From NCBI GenBank assembly GCA_965368115.1, contig CBDULQ010000129.1, forward strand, positions 1 to 10,066: 10,066 nucleotides of DNA, in the 5' to 3' direction. Both the position numbers and the translations under genes were made by a program. Each line of letters begins with the position of its first letter. The first letter of the stretch is position 1. The stretch comes from CBDULQ01 sp965368115 (lineage in GTDB: Bacteria; Pseudomonadota; Gammaproteobacteria; SZUA-229). The notes under the pieces are model-generated. The model had not been told where the DNA came from, did no database searches, and worked only from the letters and a program-made list of their open reading frames with translations. Shown here piece after piece: positions 1 to 5,890 of the stretch.

Positions 1-271
1 TACAGCGAAAAAAGTAAGCAAAAACGCCGCGCCCTTTAGTGCTTGCCCTTCGGGTACCCTCCCATTGTTAACGCAGTTTCGGTTGGTGCATTGCCAATTG
101 GTTATTTCATTCCGTTCGCTACCGGGTCGTTCAGATGCGCATCCCTCGGCAACCGCTCCTGCGTTGCTCTACCTCCTGCATCCATGCAGTCGTGCTTATC
201 AGAACTCAATTTGCCATCCCTGGCAAATTGCCCCTACAACATTCGCAATGCTCGGCAAGCCCCATGGGGGA
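1..271 (+). repeat. Left copy of an intergenic repeat (inverted pair with 400-653)
   Basis: I see no credible gene here; the open frames are short and low quality. The stretch aligns by eye to the reverse complement of 400-626. The shared blocks, in order, are TACAGC then AAAAGTAA and CAAAAA and GCCGC near positions 1-30, CCCTTCGGGT at 46-55, TTGTTA.CGC near 66-75, CCGGGTCG near 122-129, and the hairpin block 207-259. That last block matches the other copy at about 40 of 53 positions without gaps (counted by hand). This copy carries an extra segment at about 145-200 that includes CTGCAT-CC-ATGCAG (176-189). It also has the palindromes GATGCGCATC (134-143) and CCCCATGGGG (260-269). The alignment already starts at base 1, so the element continues left of the window. 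Sequences of this style are common between genes in gammaproteobacterial genomes and often yield spurious basic ORFs; that is from memory, not from a search. Confidence 0.7.
207..230 (+). repeat. 9-bp hairpin inside the left repeat copy
   Basis: CAATTTGCC (207-215) and GGCAAATTG (222-230) are perfect reverse complements around the 6-nt loop ATCCCT. The equivalent hairpin in the other copy (444-467) is also perfect, but with two different base pairs. Confidence 0.8.
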
Positions 272-399
272 AAGCGTTTGGGTTGAGCAAGAATCAGTGC
301 AGTCGAAAAACTAACAAATCAATAAGCTTATATTTCATAAAGCGTGAAAGCCTGGTGGCTTTGCTTCTTCTTTTTGGTCTTATCTTTTGCTTTTGATCT
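272..399. other. Non-coding centre between the repeat copies
   Basis: This is an A/T-rich spacer of about 130 bp with no credible gene. It contains the palindrome ATAAGCTTAT (322-331). It also contains a 6-bp hairpin, AAAGCC-TGGT-GGCTTT (347-362), followed by the pyrimidine run at 364-375. On the plus strand that hairpin plus U-rich tail resembles a weak intrinsic terminator, but no plus-strand gene in the window reads into it. From 361 to 412 the plus strand is strongly pyrimidine-rich. Confidence 0.5.
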
Positions 400-443
400 T
401 TTCCCCCTTTCCAGTTTGCCGAGACTTGTGAATGCTAGAGGGG

Positions 444-467
444 CAAATCGCCAAGGACGGCGATTTG
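444..467 (-). repeat. 9-bp hairpin inside the right repeat copy
   Basis: On the minus strand CAAATCGCC and GGCGATTTG pair perfectly around the loop GTCCTT. Compared with 207-230 the stem differs at two positions, and both partners changed so that pairing is kept. Confidence 0.8.
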
Positions 468-607
468 AGGCGAAATGAGCAGGGAAGCGAATCGAGCCGA
501 CCCGGCCGAAGAAGCGCCAAAACGACCGATCAGGAAACAATCGCAGAATCCGCGCTAACAAGGCTCGGGCACCCGAAGGGCAAACTGGCTTGGGGCGGCA
601 CTTTTTG

Positions 608-653
608 GTTACTTTTTCTTGCTGTAGAGAAAAAGTGACTCGCCAGGAGGCGA
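608..653. repeat. Tandem hairpins; possible terminator of the ubiI operon
   Basis: The first hairpin is GTTACTTTTTCT (608-619) against AGAAAAAGTGAC (628-639): 12 pairs including one G-T wobble, with an 8-nt loop. Directly next to it is TCGCC (640-644) against GGCGA (649-653) with a 4-nt loop. Read on the minus strand, the way transcription leaves ubiI, the GC-rich stem comes first and is followed within 5 nt by TTTTT. This could act as an intrinsic terminator about 65 nt beyond the ubiI stop. The stem is short and the second hairpin competes with it, so the terminator role is an inference. Confidence 0.5.
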
Positions 654-719
654 AACAGAATGTAACAAGGATGGCAGAGGCTCTTGAGCTGGCGCTAATA
701 AAAACATCGTGCTGCTCAC

Positions 720-1943
720 TCAACCCACTCCCGGCTTCGCCAACTCCGGCAAATCCCCCTCAAGCCCCATCGCATGCCGCATAAACTTATGCTTAACCGG
801 CCCCAACTGATTCACCACACTCAGTCCAAGATTGCGCACAAAACTCAACGCCGGTTGTTCATTGCTGAACAGGTTCTTGAACCCACTCATGCTGTACATC
901 ATCAACAGGTTGTCACCCCGACGCCAGCGCTCGAATTTGCGCAGGGTTTCCGGAGCGGCAAAATCCTGTTTGCAGCGGTGGGCTTCGATCAGGACCTGGG
1001 CCAGGCTGGCGGCGTCGAGGATACCGAGGTTAGCGCCCTGGCCGGCCAGGGGGTGGATGGTATGGGCGGCATCGCCGACCAGGGCCAGGCCGGGTTTGAC
1101 GTAGGCTTCCGCGTGACGGCGAATGAGTGGGAAAGCGGCACGTGGACCAACCGAGATCACTTCACCCAGGGTATATTCGAAGGCTTCGCCCAGTTCGCGG
1201 CAGAAGTCGGCTTCGCTCAGGGCGAGCAGCCGATCGGCTTCCTCATCAGTGGCTGACCAGACGATGGAACAACGGCCGTCCGGCAGGGGCAGAAACGCCA
1301 GCGGACCGGTGGGCAGGAAGCGTTGCCAGGCGGTGTCCTGGTGGTGCTTTGCCGATTTGACGACACACACGACACCTTTCTGATGGTAGGGCGCTTTTTC
1401 AAGTTCGATGCCGGCAGCTTCGCGGACCCGGGAGCTGGCACCGTCGGCGCCGACCAGCAGCCGGGCCTGCAGGGTACGGCCGTCGTCCAGCCGGATACGG
1501 CTCTGCAACGGCTGGTAATCGATCCCGGTCACGCTGACCGGGCACAGCCAGTGCAGGTTATCCTGCTGCTGAAGCCGTTCCAGCAAGGCGGCCTGCACCA
1601 CCCTGTTCTCGATGATGTGGCCCAGCGCGTCGACACCCAGTTCCGCTGCATCGAAATGAATCATACCGGCGCCGGTGGCGTCCCAGACATGCATATGCTG
1701 GAACGGGCTGATGCGTCGCGCCTGCATACCCGACCAGGCGCCCAGGTTCATGAACACCTGCTGTGATGCGCGACTGATTGCCGATACCCGCAACTCATAA
1801 TCGTCTTCAGGCCGGATGTCACCCGGTGGCTGGGCGTCGATCACCGCCACCTGCAGACCGCTGCCGGCCAGCGCATTAGCCAGGGTGAGCCCGACGATGC
1901 CGCCGCCGACGATGGCCAGGTCGTAGTTCTGCACATCACTCAT
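720..1943 (-). CDS. ubiI: 2-octaprenylphenol (C5) hydroxylase UbiI/VisC-type FAD monooxygenase
   Basis: This is a class A flavoprotein monooxygenase of 407 residues, close to the usual 400. It shows the N-terminal FAD dinucleotide motif GGGIVG (13-18), the DG motif VGADGA (164-169) and the second FAD motif GDAAHTIHPLAGQG (290-303) followed by NLGILDA. It resembles E. coli UbiI throughout: LRVSAI near 51, VWD near 86, GHIIEN near 108, and a tail ending MGLEGDLPE. UbiI hydroxylates C5 of the polyprenylphenol intermediate in aerobic ubiquinone synthesis, probably at the inner membrane surface as part of a Ubi protein assembly. The ATG overlaps the ubiH stop as ATGA (1940-1943), with GAGG 9 nt upstream inside ubiH, so translation is probably coupled. 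UbiF-like C6 hydroxylation cannot be excluded, since these paralogs are hard to separate by eye. Confidence 0.9.
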   Translation of the reverse strand: MSDVQNYDLAIVGGGIVGLTLANALAGSGLQVAVIDAQPPGDIRPEDDYELRVSAISRASQQVFMNLGAWSGMQARRISPFQHMHVWDATGAGMIHFDAAELGVDALGHIIENRVVQAALLERLQQQDNLHWLCPVSVTGIDYQPLQSRIRLDDGRTLQARLLVGADGASSRVREAAGIELEKAPYHQKGVVCVVKSAKHHQDTAWQRFLPTGPLAFLPLPDGRCSIVWSATDEEADRLLALSEADFCRELGEAFEYTLGEVISVGPRAAFPLIRRHAEAYVKPGLALVGDAAHTIHPLAGQGANLGILDAASLAQVLIEAHRCKQDFAAPETLRKFERWRRGDNLLMMYSMSGFKNLFSNEQPALSFVRNLGLSVVNQLGPVKHKFMRHAMGLEGDLPELAKPGVG

Positions 1944-3172
1944 AAGGGCATACCTCGCATCATGCGGCTCATGCGCCCCAGCAGGCCCATGCTTTGCCGG
2001 GCCATCAGGTGGCGCAGCGGCGGCACCAGGTCCATAACGATAAGACCGGCAGCACGGGCATGAGCCAGCGGCGGAAAATCGTTGGAGAAAATCTTCACCA
2101 GGCTGTCGGTGATGCGGTAGACCCGCAGCATGTCCTTGCGCCGCCGCGCGTGATACTCGTTGAGCAACAGGCGATGTCCCGGGTCGTCGTGGCCGGCGAT
2201 CAATTCCGCCAGCTCGGCGACATCCCGTAGCGCCAGATTGTACCCCTGGCCGGACACCGGATGCAGCGCATGCGCCGCGTTACCGATGATGACCACCCGC
2301 CCACGGGTCAGTTGCCTGGCTTCCACGTAGGCCAGTGGATAAGCCTGTCGGCTGCCGGTTTTCAGAATATGGCCAAGGCGAAAACCGAAACGCTGCTGCA
2401 GGGCCTCGACGAATTGATCGTCGCTCAATCCCAATACCCGGTCTACATCGTCGTTGTCGACGGTCCACACCACCGAGCAACGTCCTTCGGTCATCGGCAG
2501 AAAAGCCAGCGGACCGGAATCGGTGAAACGCTCATAGGCGACGTTGTTATGCGGGTATTCGGTCTGCACATTGGCAATGACGGCGGTCTGCCGATAATCG
2601 TGACGATCGATGTCCAGACCGGCCAGCTCGCGTGCCCGGGACATGGCGCCGTCGGCGGCGACCAGTAGTTTGCAGCTCAGCGAGCGAAGCTGATCCTGAT
2701 GACGAATGCTCGCCTCGACATGATCATCGAATTGCTGCAGCGCCTCGATACTGGCCGGGCACAGCCATTCCACCTGCTCCAGTTGCTGCACACGCTGCAT
2801 CAGCACCCGACCCATGACACGGTTTTCCGCCACATAGCCCAGCGCTTCCACACCTTCCTCGTCGTGATACAGGCGAGTGGCGCCCAGGTGACCACGGTCC
2901 GATACATGAATGGTTTTGATGGCTTCGATCTGCGGCTGCAGCCGATCCCACAGGCCCATCGCCTGCCAGATGCGGGCGGAACCGTAGGACAGGGCGATGG
3001 AACGATCATCGAAGCTGGGCTGGGCCTGGTCTTCGAAGGCAAAGGCTTCGACCACGGCAATGCGCTTATCGGTCTGCCCTGCCAGCGCACAGGCCAGGCT
3101 GGTGCCGACCATCCCCCCGCCGATCACAATCACATCATAATCCAGGGGGGGATGCGGCTGCTGTTGTTTCAT
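1940..3172 (-). CDS. ubiH: 2-octaprenyl-6-methoxyphenol (C1) hydroxylase UbiH
   Basis: This 410-residue FAD monooxygenase is homologous to the downstream ubiI product. Motifs are GGGMVG (18-23), VAADGA (171-176) and the FAD/ribityl motif GNAAHALHPVSGQG (297-310) then YNLALRD. The GN in place of GD is as in E. coli UbiH. Also UbiH-like are FDDRSIALSYG (54-64), TIHVSDRGH (87-95), AVIANV (197-202) and YERFT (213-217). UbiH hydroxylates C1 of the ubiquinone precursor ring. An AGGAAA ribosome site lies just before the ATG, and the gene starts 21 nt after the pepP stop, consistent with one transcript. The last bases of ubiH contain the ribosome site of ubiI. UbiH is a clear call because the HVSDRGH and FDDRSIAL stretches separate it from the UbiI and UbiF groups. 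Confidence 0.93.
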   Translation of the reverse strand: MKQQQPHPPLDYDVIVIGGGMVGTSLACALAGQTDKRIAVVEAFAFEDQAQPSFDDRSIALSYGSARIWQAMGLWDRLQPQIEAIKTIHVSDRGHLGATRLYHDEEGVEALGYVAENRVMGRVLMQRVQQLEQVEWLCPASIEALQQFDDHVEASIRHQDQLRSLSCKLLVAADGAMSRARELAGLDIDRHDYRQTAVIANVQTEYPHNNVAYERFTDSGPLAFLPMTEGRCSVVWTVDNDDVDRVLGLSDDQFVEALQQRFGFRLGHILKTGSRQAYPLAYVEARQLTRGRVVIIGNAAHALHPVSGQGYNLALRDVAELAELIAGHDDPGHRLLLNEYHARRRKDMLRVYRITDSLVKIFSNDFPPLAHARAAGLIVMDLVPPLRHLMARQSMGLLGRMSRMMRGMPL

Positions 3173-3193
3173 GGGTTTCCTGTTCGAGTTGGA

Positions 3194-4492
3194 TTAGTTC
3201 ATCAGGGCTTCGATGCCTTCCACCGACTTGGGCAGACCGTCGGTGAGCACCTCGTGACCGTCTTTGGTGACCGCCACGTCGTCTTCGATGCGTACACCGA
3301 TATCCCACCAGCGTTTAGCGCCGCGGCTACCGTGCTGGATATACAGCCCCGGCTCGATGGTAAGCACCATACCCGGTTCGAGTATTCGCCATTCATCGTC
3401 CACCTTGTAGTCGCCCACGTCGTGGACATCCATGCCCAGCCAGTGACCGGTCCGGTGCATGAAATACTGTTTGTAGGCTTCGTCCTTGATCAGCTTGGCC
3501 GGCTGGCCCTTGAGCAAACCGATCTCCACCATACCTTTGGTGAGCACTTTGACCGCCGCGTTGTGCGGGTCATTCCAGTGGTTGCCCGGCTTGACCGCCT
3601 TGATAGCCTCCATATTGGCTTCATGAACCAGTTCGACGATTTCTTTCTGCGGCTCGGTAAACCGACCGCTGACCGGGAAGGTGCGGGTGATGTCCGCATC
3701 ATAGCCCTGGTATTCACAGCCGGCGTCGATCAGCACCAGATCGCCGTCCTTCAGTTCCATGTTGTTTTCGGTGTAGTGCAGGATACAGCTGTTGGCACCG
3801 CCGCCGACAATGCTGGGGTAAGCCCAGGTGGCCCCGTTACGCTGGAATTCGTACATGATTTCCGCGTCCAGCTGGTATTCGTAAAGCCCCGGACGACAGG
3901 TTTTCATGGCCCTCTCGTGGGCGGCGATGGAAATCTTCGCGGCTTTCTTCATCAGGCGCAGCTCGTCGCGATGCTTGAACAGGCGCATGTCGTGGAGCAG
4001 GAAATCAAGCGACACGAATTCATAAGGCACATGGGCGCCGGCGCGCGACTGCTTACGCAGCGCATTGACCCAGTCCATCACCCGACGATCGAAAACCGGA
4101 TCCAGGCCCATGGTGTAGTAAACCCGCTCGCAGTGCTCCATCAGGCCGGGCAGGATGTCGTCGATGTCATCGATGGGAAAAGCATCGTCGACACCGAACT
4201 CGGCCATCGCCCCTTCCGGGCCATAGCGACGGCCATGCCAGATTTCCTGCTCCGGATCCTTGTCACGGCAGAACAGGATGTATTCGCCCTTGTCCCGGCC
4301 GGGCACCAGCACGATCACCGATTCCGGTTCCGGAAATCCACTCAGGTACATGAAATCGCTGTCCTGGCGGTAGGGGTGGTCCACATCCCGGTTGCGGGCA
4401 CGAACCGGGGCGGATGGCAGAATGGCAATACCGCCCTCGCCCATCATGCGCATCAACTGCTTGCGGTGTCTGGCGTGAATCTGGTTATTCAT
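3194..4492 (-). CDS. pepP: Xaa-Pro aminopeptidase (aminopeptidase P II)
   Basis: This is a 432-residue cytosolic metallopeptidase of family M24B that removes an N-terminal residue from peptides with proline in second place. The N-terminal aminopeptidase-P domain covers about 1-135 (YRQDSDFMYLSGF at 41-53), and the pita-bread catalytic domain about 170-432. The five expected metal ligands are visible: D256 (LIDAG), D267 (ADITR), H350 (TGHWLG), E380 (TIEPG) and E403 (RIEDD). H240 (LHYTEN) and H357 (DVHD) are also present. The numbering runs about four below the E. coli enzyme, so the protein is full length. The AGGAG upstream (4507-4511) is 14 nt from the ATG, longer than ideal, and no better start is evident. 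It lies between ygfB (29-nt gap) and ubiH (21-nt gap). A long antisense open frame mirrors this gene but is not credible. Confidence 0.95.
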   Translation of the reverse strand: MNNQIHARHRKQLMRMMGEGGIAILPSAPVRARNRDVDHPYRQDSDFMYLSGFPEPESVIVLVPGRDKGEYILFCRDKDPEQEIWHGRRYGPEGAMAEFGVDDAFPIDDIDDILPGLMEHCERVYYTMGLDPVFDRRVMDWVNALRKQSRAGAHVPYEFVSLDFLLHDMRLFKHRDELRLMKKAAKISIAAHERAMKTCRPGLYEYQLDAEIMYEFQRNGATWAYPSIVGGGANSCILHYTENNMELKDGDLVLIDAGCEYQGYDADITRTFPVSGRFTEPQKEIVELVHEANMEAIKAVKPGNHWNDPHNAAVKVLTKGMVEIGLLKGQPAKLIKDEAYKQYFMHRTGHWLGMDVHDVGDYKVDDEWRILEPGMVLTIEPGLYIQHGSRGAKRWWDIGVRIEDDVAVTKDGHEVLTDGLPKSVEGIEALMN

Positions 4493-4521
4493 AAAAATCG
4501 GCTCAGCTCCTGCTGGGGGGA

Positions 4522-5082
4522 TTAATGAGTTTGCGGTCCCGGGTTGACCAGGGGCTGCAATTCTTCGTTGATCAGCAATACGCCCATACGCACATATTCA
4601 TACAGCTGCATATAAGCATCTTCGTCGGCCTCTTCGCTCATTTCCACATCATGACCGGCGCGGGCGATTTCCACCATATCGCGAATAATCTCCGCCGTGT
4701 CGGCGGGTAATTCGGTTTCCTGCTTCAGGCCACCGGCGGCCAGGCCATAGGCAAATCCCTGACACCACTGGGCCAGCGCCTCGGTGCGCGCGGCCAGGTC
4801 TTCCTGGTCCGCGGGCAGCAGCAGATCGAAACCGACCTCCGGGTCATTCAACTGCGCCTGGGTGCTCTGCATCAGCCCGACCAGCAACTGGCTGGCCTCC
4901 TTGATCAACTGATCGCTGACATCAAAGGGGTCGAAGACCTGCTCCAGCCAGGCACCCAGCTCAACCCTTCCGCCGGCGCAGTAGAGACCGCACAAGGCAC
5001 CATGGCACTCTGCCGCCTGCATCTCGGCATCGGACTTTTCCAGTGCCTGCTGTAAGCTGGTATAATTGGGACGTTCGGTCAT
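4522..5082 (-). CDS. ygfB: YgfB/UPF0149 family protein
   Basis: This is a 186-residue acidic protein of the UPF0149 family. The E. coli member has about 192 residues and similar features: an N-terminal AE.HG..CG stretch (here AAECHGALCGLYCAGG, about 23-38), a middle W..GF..GL block (WCQGFAYGLAAG), and a C-terminal EE.DE...Y.QLYEYVRMGVLL helix. The fold is all-helical and has no catalytic motif. In Pseudomonas a homolog has been linked to regulation of ampDh3 and beta-lactam tolerance; whether that applies here is unknown. I chose the ATG at 5082 over an in-frame GTG at 5121 for two reasons. The family starts about here, and an extended -10 element (5112-5120) would put transcript initiation downstream of the GTG. 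It is the first gene of the ygfB-pepP-ubiH-ubiI run. Confidence 0.88.
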   Translation of the reverse strand: MTERPNYTSLQQALEKSDAEMQAAECHGALCGLYCAGGRVELGAWLEQVFDPFDVSDQLIKEASQLLVGLMQSTQAQLNDPEVGFDLLLPADQEDLAARTEALAQWCQGFAYGLAAGGLKQETELPADTAEIIRDMVEIARAGHDVEMSEEADEDAYMQLYEYVRMGVLLINEELQPLVNPGPQTH

Positions 5083-5111
5083 GCAAAGATCCGGAAATGT
5101 GATCGATATGG

Positions 5112-5120
5112 ATTCTACCA
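5112..5120 (-). promoter_or_regulatory. Probable extended -10 promoter for the ygfB operon
   Basis: On the minus strand TGG precedes TAGAAT, giving a TGn extended -10 with a 5/6 hexamer. No good -35 sits 17 nt upstream, which is tolerated by extended -10 promoters. Initiation near 5105 would leave a leader of about 22 nt before the ATG at 5082. Confidence 0.5.
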
Positions 5121-5187
5121 CGGGCTCGGGGTATTACGATGGGGCCTGTCTATGAATCATATGTTCCGTACTGCCCCAAATGAGTAT

Positions 5188-5216
5188 TTGACCGGGCCCT
5201 GTTCAATAACTATATT
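5188..5216 (+). promoter_or_regulatory. Probable sigma70 promoter for the coiled-coil gene and zapA
   Basis: TTGACC (5188-5193) and TATATT (5211-5216), each 5/6 to consensus, are separated by exactly 17 bp. Initiation would fall at about 5222-5224, at or within two bases of the ATG at 5224. No Shine-Dalgarno sequence precedes that ATG, so the mRNA may be leaderless. Confidence 0.6.
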
Positions 5217-5223
5217 TAATCAT

Positions 5224-5442
5224 ATGAAAAACGACGCCTCCCAAAATATCCAGCAGCTGGAAAGCAAAGTTGAAGAACTGCTTGAACTGAGCCAGCGTCT
5301 CGCCAAAGAGAACGCTGACATCAAAGCCCAGTTGCAGAAACTGCAGGAAGATCGCTCCTCTCTGGTCGAGCAGAAAGAGCAGGTTCGAGCCCAGGTGGAA
5401 AACATGATCGCCCGCCTGAAGGCCATGGAACCGACCGTTTAA
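5224..5442 (+). CDS. Small coiled-coil protein, TIGR02449-like (ZapB-like)
   Basis: This 72-residue protein is almost entirely a predicted coiled coil. Heptad-like hydrophobics run from about residue 8 to 66 (QQLESKVEELLELSQRLAKEN onward), and it ends ENMIARLKAMEP. That ending and the size match, from memory, the TIGR02449 family found beside zapA in many gammaproteobacteria. Its function is not established; the coiled coil and the zapA neighbour suggest a ZapB-like accessory of the division ring, which is inference. An in-frame ATG at 5152 would add 24 residues, but they do not look like part of the family, and the promoter at 5188-5216 would lie inside that extension. I therefore favour 5224, even though it lacks a ribosome site. 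zapA follows after 20 nt. Confidence 0.82.
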   Translation: MKNDASQNIQQLESKVEELLELSQRLAKENADIKAQLQKLQEDRSSLVEQKEQVRAQVENMIARLKAMEPTV

Positions 5443-5449
5443 CAACGGT
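5434..5449 (+). other. Hairpin spanning the coiled-coil gene stop, upstream of zapA
   Basis: ACCGTT (5434-5439) pairs perfectly with AACGGT (5444-5449) around the loop TAAC, which holds most of the stop codon. A G-T pair can extend it (5433-5450). It ends 13 nt before the zapA GTG, and no Shine-Dalgarno sequence is visible in between. Confidence 0.5.
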
Positions 5450-5462
5450 TTACTGAACCTCC

Positions 5463-5768
5463 GTGAGCAAATCCACTTCCAGCATCAACATCCGAATTCT
5501 GGACAAGGACTATCGAGTCGCCTGTCCAGAAGACGAGCAGGCGTCATTGCGCGCATCTGCAGAGTTTCTTAACGGCAAACTCAAGGAAATTCGTGACCGA
5601 GGTTCCATTATCGGCACCGAACGTATCGCTATAATGGCAGCTCTGAACCTGGCCCACGAATTACTGAACTGCCAGGTATATGAGGGCGAATTCAAAGACC
5701 TCGATTCCCGCGTGGGTAATCTGCAACAAAAAATTGATATAGCCCTGCGGGAAATTGAAGTATCATAG
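5463..5768 (+). CDS. zapA: Cell division protein ZapA
   Basis: This 101-residue ZapA promotes FtsZ protofilament bundling at midcell and recruits other Z-ring factors. It shows the family layout: an N-terminal beta/alpha head (INIRILDKDYRVACPEDEQ, about 8-26, like the E. coli VDIQIFGRSLRVNCPPDQ region), then the TERIAIMAALNLAHELL helix (about 52-68), then a C-terminal coiled coil from about 75 to 98 that mediates tetramer formation. It is slightly shorter than the 109-residue E. coli protein. The start is GTG, because no ATG fits the family N terminus, and no clear ribosome site precedes it. Translation may depend on coupling with the upstream coiled-coil gene 20 nt away. 6S RNA follows, as is usual for zapA in gammaproteobacteria. 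Confidence 0.93.
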   Translation: MSKSTSSINIRILDKDYRVACPEDEQASLRASAEFLNGKLKEIRDRGSIIGTERIAIMAALNLAHELLNCQVYEGEFKDLDSRVGNLQQKIDIALREIEVS

Positions 5769-5770
5769 AT

Positions 5771-5800
5771 TCAGGTCAACAAAACCTGATTTCAATTTGT
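5771..5800 (+). terminator. Possible weak terminator after zapA
   Basis: TCAGGT (5771-5776) pairs perfectly with ACCTGA (5784-5789) across a 7-nt loop. It begins 2 nt after the zapA stop and is followed by a T-rich but interrupted tail to about 5800. The stem is only half GC, so termination may be partial. Confidence 0.4.
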
Positions 5801-5814
5801 TAGCATAGAATTCA

Positions 5815-5881
5815 GTCTCCAATCGATGGAGACGCTCAACAGTCCGACCATGGACACGATGAGCACAGGAGTCATCTCCTG
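5815..5881 (+). other. Three consecutive small hairpins between zapA and 6S RNA
   Basis: GTCTCC/GGAGAC (5815-5820 with 5828-5833), GTCC/GGAC (5842-5845 with 5852-5855) and CAGGAG/CTCCTG (5866-5871 with 5876-5881, loop TCAT) follow each other without a T-tract. GGAGA in the first can instead pair with TCTCC in the third. I see no gene and no convincing sigma70 promoter right before the 6S start; the best -10-like hexamer is TAGAAT at 5806-5811, without a good -35. Confidence 0.4.
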
Positions 5882-5890
5882 GAAAAAAGT

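Larger units (their letters stand above)
400..653 (-). repeat. Right copy of the intergenic repeat (inverted)
   Basis: Read on the minus strand from 653 downward, this shows the same ordered blocks as 1-271: a hairpin pair (608-653), TACAGC with AAAAAGTAA and CAAAAA, CCCTTCGGGT (from 580 down), TTGTTA.CGC, CCGGGTCG, the 9-bp hairpin (444-467) and CTCGGCAA (424-417). It is shorter than the left copy because it lacks the segment matching about 145-200. It lies between the ubiI stop (720) and the A/T-rich centre. A basic open frame crosses it (328-723, minus) but looks like translation of repeat DNA. Confidence 0.7.

Noticed and set aside
43..396. Plus-strand open frames through the left repeat copy
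   Set aside because: Low-complexity, no domain, no ribosome site, and explained by repeat DNA with hairpins.
328..723. 131-codon basic open frame on the minus strand over the right repeat copy
   Set aside because: It starts with TTG overlapping the ubiI stop, is very rich in K and R, and corresponds to the repeat. The homologous left copy does not keep the frame, so it is not under protein-level selection.
2699..4525. 608-codon open frame on the plus strand, antisense to ubiH and pepP
   Set aside because: It lies opposite pepP, whose five metal ligands and full length are clear. The translation is rich in H, Q, V and D with no recognisable domain, typical of a mirror frame in GC-biased DNA, and no ribosome site is evident.
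5152..5223. N-terminal extension of the coiled-coil protein from the ATG at 5152
   Set aside because: The added 24 residues do not continue the coiled coil, and the best promoter in the region lies inside them. It is not fully excluded, since the ATG at 5224 has no ribosome site.
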